Source: Lachnospiraceae bacterium (GTDB lineage: Bacteria; Bacillota; Clostridia; Lachnospirales; Lachnospiraceae). Taken from it: 5,598 nucleotides of DNA. Location of the stretch: positions 1 to 5,598 of the forward strand of contig JAFSWJ010000115.1 in the NCBI GenBank assembly GCA_017444545.1, read 5' to 3'. Below, piece after piece: positions 1 to 5,598 of the stretch. The notes beneath the pieces are model-generated. The model searched no databases and had not been told where the DNA came from. It worked only from the letters and a program-made list of their open reading frames with translations. A program made the translations under genes and the position numbers. Within the stretch, counting starts at the first letter, position 1. Every line of letters begins with the position of its first letter.

Positions 1-1
1 A

Positions 2-2146
2 GCAAAAAAAGAAGAAGAGGCATACCATTCTGTTGACGGCAAACCGAGATACGTGGATTTTATTATTTCTGTTTGTAACCTTAAGAACTATGACGATTAT
101 AGAATGGATATAGTACCCTACTTTTATGATGAATGTTCGACTAACCATGCGGATACGGAGCCGATGGGTAATTCCAGGGTGCCGAACTGTACGGAAAAAG
201 GTTATACAGGCGATATCTGGTGTCATGACTGCCATGCGATCCTCAAAGGGGAGGATATCCCCATTGATCCCGATGCACATGATTTTGATTATTCCACCGG
301 GGAGGTGACAACGCCACCGACTACACTTACCTGGGGGTGGCACACCTATCACTGCATATACAACCATGACCATACCATCACAAAGCAGGATATTCCGCCC
401 CTGCCCTCGGATGACGGATTGGATTACAGTGATTTTGCCGAAGATACGAGATTTTTAAGCGGCAATGCTGCCGTCAGCCAGAATGAAACCGTGGATCCTG
501 AAACAGGAGAGATCTCAAATACCGTGAAAGTCGGAGGAGATGAGGTTTCAAAGATCATAAAGGATCCTGTAAGCGGCAAGGAGACCGTGGAATCAAAGAT
601 CTGGGTGGCAGGACTGCAAAGCTCGTATACATATACGGGATCTCCAATTAAACCTTCCTTCCATGTCTACGACGGAACAAGGAAGCTTACGGAAAATAAA
701 GATTACTCGGTCAGGTTTAAGGGTAACAAAGAAGTCGGAACAGCAAAGATAATCCTCAGGTTCAAGGGGAATTTCAGGGATACGATGGAAGAGAACATAA
801 GCTTTTCGATCGTACCGGCTGTGCTTGGAAAGGATATCCTGGCTTATGATACCGGCGTGGCGGTAAAAAACAAGGCTCAGAAGCCTGTCCCTGCTTTGAT
901 GTGGGCATCGACGGGAAAAGTTGTAAACTCAAAGTTCTTTACCGTGACCTATGACGGTGCCGACAGTGTAAAGGAAGAGGGAACCTATACCGCAGTCATT
1001 TCTTCAAATAATAAAAACTTTGAAGGATCAACGACGGCAAAGGTGATCGTTGCCGGAAAGAAAGCGTCCTTATTATCAAAGGCAAAGGTGAAGTTCACGC
1101 CGAACTCCTATGCCTATACCGGTCAGGCGATCGTGCCCGAAACAGGAAGCTATACCGTAAAGCTTGGCGGCAGAGAACTGGCAGAAGGAACCGATTACAG
1201 ACTCGCAAGGGTGCTGAACAACACCGATCCGGGCACGGCAACGGTTGTATTTGAGGGCATGGGAGCAAGCGAAAACAGCCCCTTGGGGACAAAGACCGCC
1301 ACCTTCAGGATCACCGGAAACAGAAAACTTGAAGAGGCCGGGGATGATTCCGCTTTCACCTACGGTTTTTCAGATAATGTTCCCTATGCAAAGGGCGGGG
1401 CAAAGCCTGCAGTCACCGTAAAGGATAATGGCGTCACCCTGAAGGAGGGAAAGGATTATACCCTGTCCTATTCAAAAAACAAAGCTGTCACAAACGGTGA
1501 GAAAAAAGCAGTTGTCAAGGTTTCCGGAAAGGGATATTACAAAGGCAGCGTCAAATTGTATTTTGAGATCACAAAGCAGAGCCTCAATGCAAAAGGCATT
1601 ACCATAGAGGCTGCCGACCAGTTTACAACACTGAAAAAACTGAAGAAACCATCCGTAACCGTGATCGACATTGACGGCAAAAAGCTAAAGGCCGGAACTG
1701 ATTTTACGGTGGGAGAAATGGATGCTTCGGCTGCCGGCAATACGGATGAAAGCGGACAGGTCTTTATTATACTGACAGGAAAGGGAAACTACAGCAGTGA
1801 CGACCCCGCAAAGACATCCTTCAGGTATATGGCGGCATCGGCAAACATGAGCAGGACAAGGACGATGAGGAGCATCAGCGACCAGACATATACCGGAAGC
1901 ATGGTACGTCTCGGAAACAGAGATCTTGACGGAATACTGTATACGGGCAGTAAATCAGCTCCCGTGTATCTTGCCTACGGAAAAGATTTTGCAGTAAGCG
2001 GGTACAAAAACAACATAAAGAAGGGTACGGCAAAGGTCATGCTTAAGGGTATCGGCGCTTATGCGGGAACAAAGACCCTGACCTTCAAGATCAAAGAGAA
2101 ACAGGTGGATTATAAAGGAGCCCTCGTCGGAGACAGCTGGCAGTAA
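2..2146 (+). CDS. Surface-type protein with tandem Ig-like repeats (5' end missing)
   Basis: The frame is open from the first complete codon at position 2 to a TAA at 2144-2146, so the true start lies outside the window. The GTG at 53 is merely an in-frame codon with no ribosome binding site. At least 714 residues are present. A Cys/His segment (131-397) is followed by an Asp/Glu-rich linker, then six degenerate Ig-like units of about 75-85 residues (599-2098) with signatures such as YTG, KDY and GTA. Proteins of this build in Lachnospiraceae are usually exported and cell-surface or matrix associated, which I infer here. The signal peptide cannot be checked, and no LPXTG motif or C-terminal membrane segment is visible; the protein ends in GDSWQ shortly after the last repeat. 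Any anchor or catalytic domain must be in the missing N-terminal part. The binding partner is unknown. Downstream lie palindromic repeats and no clear terminator. Confidence 0.85.
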   Translation, partial: AKKEEEAYHSVDGKPRYVDFIISVCNLKNYDDYRMDIVPYFYDECSTNHADTEPMGNSRVPNCTEKGYTGDIWCHDCHAILKGEDIPIDPDAHDFDYSTGEVTTPPTTLTWGWHTYHCIYNHDHTITKQDIPPLPSDDGLDYSDFAEDTRFLSGNAAVSQNETVDPETGEISNTVKVGGDEVSKIIKDPVSGKETVESKIWVAGLQSSYTYTGSPIKPSFHVYDGTRKLTENKDYSVRFKGNKEVGTAKIILRFKGNFRDTMEENISFSIVPAVLGKDILAYDTGVAVKNKAQKPVPALMWASTGKVVNSKFFTVTYDGADSVKEEGTYTAVISSNNKNFEGSTTAKVIVAGKKASLLSKAKVKFTPNSYAYTGQAIVPETGSYTVKLGGRELAEGTDYRLARVLNNTDPGTATVVFEGMGASENSPLGTKTATFRITGNRKLEEAGDDSAFTYGFSDNVPYAKGGAKPAVTVKDNGVTLKEGKDYTLSYSKNKAVTNGEKKAVVKVSGKGYYKGSVKLYFEITKQSLNAKGITIEAADQFTTLKKLKKPSVTVIDIDGKKLKAGTDFTVGEMDASAAGNTDESGQVFIILTGKGNYSSDDPAKTSFRYMAASANMSRTRTMRSISDQTYTGSMVRLGNRDLDGILYTGSKSAPVYLAYGKDFAVSGYKNNIKKGTAKVMLKGIGAYAGTKTLTFKIKEKQVDYKGALVGDSWQ
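131..397 (+). other. Cys/His-rich segment of the surface protein (two units)
   Basis: Two related units each end in an acidic or polar stretch followed by Ile-Pro. The first contains NCTEKGYTGDIWCHDC (185-232), with Cys codons at 188, 221 and 230. The second (278-397) has the same plan, WHTYHCIYNHDH, but His replaces most of the Cys positions. Units of the type 'CTEKGYTG...C..C' recur in Clostridia surface proteins alongside Ig-like repeats. The CxxC pair could bind a metal or form a disulfide; this is inference, and the second unit has lost the CxxC. Confidence 0.55.
599..2098 (+). repeat. Six degenerate Ig-like protein repeats
   Basis: Approximate units are 599-814, 827-1060, 1079-1318, 1352-1576, 1586-1834 and 1859-2098. 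Units 1, 3, 4 and 6 are clearest: Tyr-Thr-Gly or an equivalent, a Pro two to six residues on, a short Asp/Gly turn, 'KDY' or 'TDY', then a Gly-Thr-Ala strand and 'GKGNY' or 'GIGAY'. Units 2 and 5 are diverged; unit 5 keeps TDFTV and GKGNY but has lost YTG. Repetition is at the protein level only; the DNA is not near-identical, so these are old duplications. Such beta-sandwich repeats usually act as stalks or adhesive spacers. Confidence 0.7.
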
Positions 2147-2148
2147 AG

Positions 2149-2175
2149 TCAATCAGGGGACGGTTCTGTGATTGA
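2149..2175 (+). repeat. GGGGAC-core hairpin, copy 1
   Basis: TCAATCA (2149-2155) and TGATTGA (2169-2175) are perfectly complementary 7-base arms around the 13-base loop GGGGACGGTTCTG. The stretch 2154-2170 matches 5473-5489 at 15 of 17 positions, although the stems around the two copies differ. It lies 2 bases past the stop codon of the surface protein but has no T-tract, so it is not a typical intrinsic terminator. Confidence 0.7.
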
Positions 2176-2232
2176 TACAATTTAAATAATTGACGATTCT
2201 ATAATTGTCAGGTTTGTATCAATCATAGAACC
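2162..2232 (+). repeat. 19-base inverted repeat enclosing an AT-rich spacer
   Basis: GGTTCTGTGATTGATACAA at 2162-2180 is the reverse complement of 2214-2232 at 18 of 19 positions. The 33-base spacer is AT-rich. The left arm overlaps the loop and right stem of hairpin copy 1, so the two foldings exclude each other. On the minus strand the right arm reads as a shortened second copy of the element that lacks its GGGGAC block. Confidence 0.75.
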
Positions 2233-2246
2233 TGTCACAAAAAAGT

Positions 2247-2271
2247 TGACAGGGGGACTGTCCCCCTGTCA
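2247..2271 (+). repeat. Perfect 11-base palindrome TGACAGGGGGA / TCCCCCTGTCA
   Basis: Arms 2247-2257 and 2261-2271 are perfectly complementary around CTG. It sits 12 bases before the ribosome binding site of the aldo/keto reductase gene, without a following T-tract. The CAGGGGGAC start resembles the core of the other hairpins here, so I group it with them loosely. It could be a leader hairpin, a protein-binding operator or simply another repeat copy. Confidence 0.7.
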
Positions 2272-2283
2272 CATAAATGAAAT

Positions 2284-2291
2284 GGAGGAGG
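2284..2291 (+). promoter_or_regulatory. Ribosome binding site of the aldo/keto reductase
   Basis: GGAGGAGG precedes the ATG at 2294; its first GGAGG is 5 bases from the start. This favours 2294 over the in-frame ATG at 2282, which overlaps the site itself, and over the TTG at 2246, which lies inside the palindrome. Confidence 0.8.
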
Positions 2292-2293
2292 CT

Positions 2294-3439
2294 ATGAGAT
2301 ACAGGAAACTTGGAAAGACCGGACTAATGGTCAGTGAGATAGGCTTTGGGGGAGAATGGCTTGAAAGGCATGAGGAGGAGGAATCGGTCGAACTGCTTAA
2401 GTATGCGCATGATCTGGGGATAAACATTGTGGACTGCTGGATGCCCGATCCGAAGTCAAGGGACATCATAGGCAGGGCGATGGAAGGATGCCGCGATTCC
2501 TGGTACGTGCAGGGCCACATTGGCTCCACTTATCAGAACGGGCAGTATGTGCGGACCAGGGATATGAAGGCTGTCCCGCCTGCATTTGAAGATCTCTTAA
2601 AAAGGCTTTGTACAGACTATATCGATCTGGGAATGATACATTACATCGATTCCATGGAGGACTGGGAGGCTTCGATGAACGGGGACTTCATTGATTATGT
2701 CCATGAGCTTCACGACAGGGGGATCATCAGGCATATAGGCTTAAGCACCCACAATCCTAAGATCGGAAAGCTTGCGGTAGAGACGGGCTTTATCGAAATG
2801 ATCCTTTTCAGCATCAATCCGGCCTTTGACATGCGGCCTGCCACAGAGGATCTGGACTCCATGTTTGAAGGCTATGACAGGGATCAGCTGTCCGGAATAG
2901 ATCCTGAAAGGGCGGAATTTTACCGGCTGTGCGAGGAAAAGGAAGTCGGGATCACCGTGATGAAAGGCTTTTTCGGAGGGGCTTTGTTTGACAGGGAAAA
3001 ATCGCCCTTTGGCGCAGCCTTCACTCCGGCGCAGCTCATACATTATGCCCTGACAAGGCCGGGTGCGTCTTCCATCCTGTGCGGATATGATACGAAGGAA
3101 CAGGTGGATGCGGCTGTTTATTATGAGACTGCATCTGATGATGAAAAGGACTACGCATCGGTCCTGGCCTCGGCTCCGCTTCATTCGTATTCCGGGATAT
3201 GCACTTATTGCGGGCATTGCAAGCCCTGCCCGGTAAACATAGACATCGCCATGGTCAACAAATTCTACGACCTGGCTTCTGCGCAGGGCACGGTCCCCGA
3301 AAGCGTAATGGAGCATTACAGGGCAATGCCGCATACGGCTTCGGAATGCATCGGCTGCAAGGGCTGCGAGAGCAGGTGCCCTTTTGAGGTAAAGATCGCA
3401 GACAGGATGAAAAAGACGGCGGCGCTGTTTGGCAGGTAG
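2294..3439 (+). CDS. Aldo/keto reductase with C-terminal 2x[4Fe-4S] ferredoxin domain
   Basis: This 381-residue protein has an aldo/keto reductase barrel (about residues 1-290) opening with the family-typical MRYRKLGKTGLMVSEIGFGG, fused to a ferredoxin-like tail. The tail shows C303-x2-C306-x2-C309-x2-C312-P and C352-x2-C355-x2-C358-x3-C362-P, enough ligands for two [4Fe-4S] clusters. This matches the COG1453-type group of iron-sulfur aldo/keto reductases, expected to be cytoplasmic redox enzymes; the substrate is unknown. Of the usual Asp-Tyr-Lys-His tetrad, Asp47 and His116 are recognisable, but the Tyr region reads CWMPDPKS with no Tyr and the Lys position appears to be His75 (VQGHIGS). 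Classical NAD(P)H carbonyl reduction is therefore doubtful. The start is set by the ribosome binding site and by the family N-terminus. The next gene begins 78 bases downstream behind its own promoter. Family assignment is secure; activity is not. Confidence 0.92.
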   Translation: MRYRKLGKTGLMVSEIGFGGEWLERHEEEESVELLKYAHDLGINIVDCWMPDPKSRDIIGRAMEGCRDSWYVQGHIGSTYQNGQYVRTRDMKAVPPAFEDLLKRLCTDYIDLGMIHYIDSMEDWEASMNGDFIDYVHELHDRGIIRHIGLSTHNPKIGKLAVETGFIEMILFSINPAFDMRPATEDLDSMFEGYDRDQLSGIDPERAEFYRLCEEKEVGITVMKGFFGGALFDREKSPFGAAFTPAQLIHYALTRPGASSILCGYDTKEQVDAAVYYETASDDEKDYASVLASAPLHSYSGICTYCGHCKPCPVNIDIAMVNKFYDLASAQGTVPESVMEHYRAMPHTASECIGCKGCESRCPFEVKIADRMKKTAALFGR

Positions 3440-3448
3440 TTACGGTAG

Positions 3449-3477
3449 TTTTCATTCACGGTGTTTTGTCATATAAT
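3449..3477 (+). promoter_or_regulatory. Sigma-A-type promoter of the DUF4867-pyrophosphatase operon
   Basis: A perfect -10 TATAAT lies at 3472-3477. Seventeen bases upstream is TTTTCA (3449-3454), matching 4 of 6 positions of the -35 consensus. Transcription would start near 3484, leaving a leader of about 35 bases. No terminator for the preceding gene is visible in this gap, so some read-through from it is possible. Confidence 0.65.
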
Positions 3478-3501
3478 AAAAACCTGTAGGACATTTCTTA
3501 T

Positions 3502-3510
3502 AAAGGAGGG
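3502..3510 (+). promoter_or_regulatory. Ribosome binding site of the DUF4867-like gene
   Basis: AAAGGAGGG ends 7 bases before the ATG at 3518, a near-ideal site. It decides the start against the in-frame GTG at 3461, which lies upstream of the proposed transcription start. Confidence 0.85.
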
Positions 3511-3517
3511 ATACACA

Positions 3518-4147
3518 ATGAAGTTTTATTCGGTATTTGATGAGGAATTTGCAGATTATGGCCAGGTTCTTGAGGGCTATGACACAAAGGGGCTGATCGC
3601 TGCCATGAACGCGATACCGCTTCCGGACGAGGGTACTGATTATAGTCCCTCCATACCGGAGCTTGAAAAAGAGCCTATCTTCAAGGTTCTCAAGGAAAAG
3701 GCCTATGGCGACATGCCTCTGGAGCTTGGCATGTGCTGGGGACACAACACAAAGCTCAACTGTCTTGAGTATCACCGTGATTCGGAGATCAATATAGGAA
3801 CAGAGGATTTCGTGCTGCTTCTGGCAAAGAGGGGCGAGATCAGAAACGGAAGGCTTGATACCGCAAAGGTAAAGGCTTTCAAGGTTCCGGCAGGCACTGT
3901 TGTTGAGGTGTTTGCAACAGCCCTGCATTATGCGCCCTGCCATCTGGATGATAATAAGGGCTTCAGGGTTGCTGTGGGACTTCCTCTGGGAACAAACACG
4001 GATTACCGCATAAGCGATCCCGTAAATGACGAGGACAGGCTGCTGTGGGCAAGGAACAAGTGGCTCATCGCCCACGCCGATTCGGCAGAGGCAAAGGACG
4101 GCGCCTATGTGGGGCTTGACGGCGAAAACATCGATATCGCAAAGTGA
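3518..4147 (+). CDS. DUF4867-like cupin-type protein
   Basis: This 209-residue protein has no signal peptide or membrane segment and is presumably cytoplasmic. It resembles the uncharacterised DUF4867 family of Firmicutes, from my recall of the block HNTKLNCLEYHRDSE (residues 76-90) and of VPAGTVVEVFATALHYAPCH (123-142). The spacing suggests a single cupin-like barrel: H76, E84, H86 and E90 in a first metal-site motif, PAG at 124-126 and H137 in a second. That would allow a divalent metal, and a sugar isomerase or epimerase-like role is possible, but no reaction is established and I do not assign one. Its length fits the family. It has its own promoter (3449-3477) and a strong ribosome binding site. 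Its stop is 4 bases before the pyrophosphatase ATG, so the two are probably co-transcribed. Confidence 0.85.
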   Translation: MKFYSVFDEEFADYGQVLEGYDTKGLIAAMNAIPLPDEGTDYSPSIPELEKEPIFKVLKEKAYGDMPLELGMCWGHNTKLNCLEYHRDSEINIGTEDFVLLLAKRGEIRNGRLDTAKVKAFKVPAGTVVEVFATALHYAPCHLDDNKGFRVAVGLPLGTNTDYRISDPVNDEDRLLWARNKWLIAHADSAEAKDGAYVGLDGENIDIAK

Positions 4148-4151
4148 ACCG

Positions 4152-5456
4152 ATGGAAAAAGTTTTTATTACCGGACATAGAAATCCGGATCTGGACAGTG
4201 TCTGCAGCGCCAGCGCCTATGCTGTCCTCAAGAAAAATACGGACAGTGCACGGACCTATGTCCCTGTGCGGCCCGGACATTTAAGCGACAGCAACAAGGC
4301 GATCCTGTCGGCACTGGGGATCAAACCGCCGGTGTACATGAAAAACGTATACCCGAAGGTGGAGGATGTGATGCTGCGGCCTACGGTGCGTTACGGGGCG
4401 GATATGCCGCTGACCGCGCTTGCAAAGGAGTACAGCGAATCAAATCCGTCAGTGGTGCCGGTCTTTGACGGTGACAGGTTCAAAGGTCTTTTGAGCGTCG
4501 ACGACATCACTTATTATTTCATGCAGAAAATGGGATCCGAGGGGCGGGTGACGGATACGCCGACCCTCGGTGAACTTTTGCGCGGTGACGGCGAGCCGCT
4601 TTTGACCACCGATCTTTTCGAGGATGCGAAGGCGTCTCTTTCCGGATCAAAAAAGAGGGGACTTGCGGTCTACGACAAGGAGGAGTTTGCGGGTTATGTC
4701 ACGAGACGCTGCTTTCTCAAGGCTCCTTCCTATAAGGTGATCATGGTGGATCATAATGAGGCCGGGCAGTCCATTGGCGGCATCGAGAGTGCGGACGTGG
4801 TGGAGATCGTGGATCATCACAGGCTGGATGCGTCAAAGACGAACCTGCCGATCTTCATCGACACCGAGCCTCTGGGCAGCACCTGCACCATAGTCTACCA
4901 GCTGTTTTTGCGCCACGGCATGATGCCGGATGAATACACGGCGCGGGTCCTGCTGGCAGGTCTCATTTCAGATACTCTCATCCTGAAAAGCCCCACAACA
5001 ACGCATGTGGACAGGGAGACGGCAGCGGCGCTTTCCCGTATCTGCAAGGTGACCACCGAGGGCTTCGGACAGGAGATGTTTTCTCATGTGGAAAGCCTGG
5101 CAAAAAGGGATCCGGAGAGCGCGATCCTTTCTGATTTCAAGAAATATAATGAAAGCGGAGTGGGTATCGGCATAGGGCAGTGCGAGGTCACCACCCTCAA
5201 GGATATCGATGATTACCGTGATGATTATCTGGCTGTCCTTGAAAGTGTCAGGGAAAAGAACGGACTTGACTGGGCGGTGGTCATGATCACAAATGTGATG
5301 AAGGAGCACAGCATCCTGCTGACCACCGGCTTCAGATCGGAAAAATATCTTCCGTATGACAGGATAGGCGGGAAGGTCTATGACATGCCAAATGTCATGA
5401 GCCGCAAGAAGCAGCTCCTGCCGGAGATGATCTACACATTGACAAGCAACTTTTAA
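4152..5456 (+). CDS. ppaC: Manganese-dependent inorganic pyrophosphatase (family II) with CBS domains
   Basis: This cytoplasmic DHH-superfamily enzyme hydrolyses pyrophosphate to two phosphates, pulling biosynthetic reactions forward. The N-terminal motif GHRNPDLDS gives metal ligands H9, D13 and D15. Further ligands are D200 in VDHNE, H222 in VDHHRLD and D274 in GLISDT. K279 and the C-terminal SRKKQ (R418, K419) fit the substrate site of the DHHA2 domain. Between the first block and D200 lies an insert with two CBS-like units (about 70-124 and 137-192). In this family CBS inserts bind adenine nucleotides and tune activity. At 434 residues it is longer than the plain form (about 310) and shorter than CBS-DRTGG forms (about 540), and I see no DRTGG domain. 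The start at 4152 gives the canonical N-terminus; an upstream in-frame ATG at 4026 would add 42 non-homologous residues. No good ribosome binding site precedes it, so translation is probably coupled to the gene before it. A terminator follows directly. Confidence 0.95.
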   Translation: MEKVFITGHRNPDLDSVCSASAYAVLKKNTDSARTYVPVRPGHLSDSNKAILSALGIKPPVYMKNVYPKVEDVMLRPTVRYGADMPLTALAKEYSESNPSVVPVFDGDRFKGLLSVDDITYYFMQKMGSEGRVTDTPTLGELLRGDGEPLLTTDLFEDAKASLSGSKKRGLAVYDKEEFAGYVTRRCFLKAPSYKVIMVDHNEAGQSIGGIESADVVEIVDHHRLDASKTNLPIFIDTEPLGSTCTIVYQLFLRHGMMPDEYTARVLLAGLISDTLILKSPTTTHVDRETAAALSRICKVTTEGFGQEMFSHVESLAKRDPESAILSDFKKYNESGVGIGIGQCEVTTLKDIDDYRDDYLAVLESVREKNGLDWAVVMITNVMKEHSILLTTGFRSEKYLPYDRIGGKVYDMPNVMSRKKQLLPEMIYTLTSNF

Positions 5457-5510
5457 TAACACCAGTGTGGGACAGGGGACGTTTCTCTGTCCCACACTGG
5501 CGTTATTTTT
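5455..5510 (+). terminator. Intrinsic terminator of the pyrophosphatase operon, built from a GGGGAC-core repeat
   Basis: CCAGTGTGGGACAG (5462-5475) pairs perfectly with 5487-5500 around the loop GGGACGTTTCT. The pairing extends past one A/C mismatch to AATAAC/GTTATT, giving 20 of 21 pairs, and the right side runs into TTATTTTT (5503-5510). The stem begins within the stop codon. On the minus strand the AATAA end is a poorer tail, so it may act mainly on the + strand. Its inner part is a copy of the repeat core also seen at 2154-2170. Confidence 0.85.
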
Positions 5511-5516
5511 CGGAAA

Positions 5517-5534
5517 GGGACGAGAAAACGTTCC
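5517..5534 (-). repeat. Degenerate GGGGAC-core copy
   Basis: GGGACGAGAAAACGTTCC resembles the edge copy GGGACAGAGAAACGTCCC if one base is shifted, in the same orientation. Its ends can also pair as a 6-base stem with one G-T pair. It is short enough that chance similarity is possible. Confidence 0.35.
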
Positions 5535-5579
5535 AAATCTTATGGTTGAGGAAGCTGACGTGAGGGGTTAACATAAAAA

Positions 5580-5598
5580 TGGGACAGAGAAACGTCCC
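5580..5598 (-). repeat. GGGGAC-core repeat, inverted copy cut by the window edge
   Basis: These 19 bases are the exact reverse complement of 5476-5494, the loop and right stem of the terminator. Identity stops at 5579 on the inner side and runs to the last base of the window, so the copy probably continues. By analogy with the other copies the bases beyond 5598 should begin with CTGTCCCA to close a hairpin. The 69 bases between the terminator and this copy hold no gene that I can support. Confidence 0.75.

Noticed and set aside
2200..2205. TATAAT as a -10 box for the aldo/keto reductase
   Set aside because: No -35 match at 16-18 bases spacing; the nearest, TTGATA at 2172-2177, is 22 bases away. 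The region is AT-rich, so a chance match is likely.
2246..2251. TTGACA as a -35 box upstream of the aldo/keto reductase
   Set aside because: The hexamer is part of the perfect palindrome, and at 17 bases spacing the sequence is TCACAT, a poor -10.
2741..3334. Minus-strand open frame of 197 codons
   Set aside because: It lies wholly inside the aldo/keto reductase gene, has no ribosome binding site, and its product shows no recognisable domain. It is a shadow of the real gene.
3452..4075. Minus-strand open frame of 207 codons
   Set aside because: It is antisense to the DUF4867-like gene and would cover that gene's promoter and ribosome binding site. The + strand frame has recognisable conserved motifs and this one has none.
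4026..4151. N-terminal extension of the pyrophosphatase
   Set aside because: It overlaps the end of the DUF4867-like gene in another frame, encodes no family sequence, and would displace the canonical MEKVFITGHRNPD start.
4968..5495. Minus-strand open frame of 175 codons
   Set aside because: It is antisense to the pyrophosphatase C-terminal region and starts within the terminator hairpin. No support beyond being open.
5476..5598. CRISPR-like array from repeated GGGAC motifs
   Set aside because: The copies are inverted rather than direct, spacing is irregular, and there are no cas genes. A palindromic repeat family explains them better.

Overview
The window looks like chromosomal DNA of an anaerobic Gram-positive Clostridia, most likely Lachnospiraceae. 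This rests on gene content rather than any marker gene: a secreted-type protein built of 'YTG...KDY...GTA' Ig-like repeats, a small cupin-like protein resembling DUF4867, a CBS-domain family II pyrophosphatase, a ferredoxin-fused aldo/keto reductase, and strong AGGAGG-type ribosome binding sites. Taxon and family names come from recall of sequence patterns, not from a search.

Layout. Positions 2-2146 hold the 3' part of a large surface-type protein whose start lies left of the window. Positions 2147-2281 are a dense cluster of nested palindromes with no gene. A 381-residue aldo/keto reductase with two C-terminal [4Fe-4S] motifs follows (2294-3439); two of its canonical catalytic residues are replaced. 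A 78-base gap carries a good promoter. Next come a 209-residue DUF4867-like protein (3518-4147) and, 4 bases later, a 434-residue manganese-type inorganic pyrophosphatase with a CBS regulatory insert (4152-5456). These two appear to form a two-gene operon, closed by a strong hairpin terminator at 5455-5510. All genes are on the + strand.

The most unusual signal is in the gaps. Both large gaps contain hairpins built on one 17-base core, CAGGGGACGNTTCTNTG (15 of 17 positions identical between the copies). The stems around the core differ in sequence but stay self-complementary. One copy forms the terminator of the pyrophosphatase operon. A 19-base inverted copy sits exactly at the right window edge, so another element is probably cut there. 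This resembles a dispersed REP-like palindromic repeat family. No transposase gene is present in the window to explain it.

The genes do not form one obvious pathway. I saw no defence system, CRISPR array, tRNA, rRNA or integrase.
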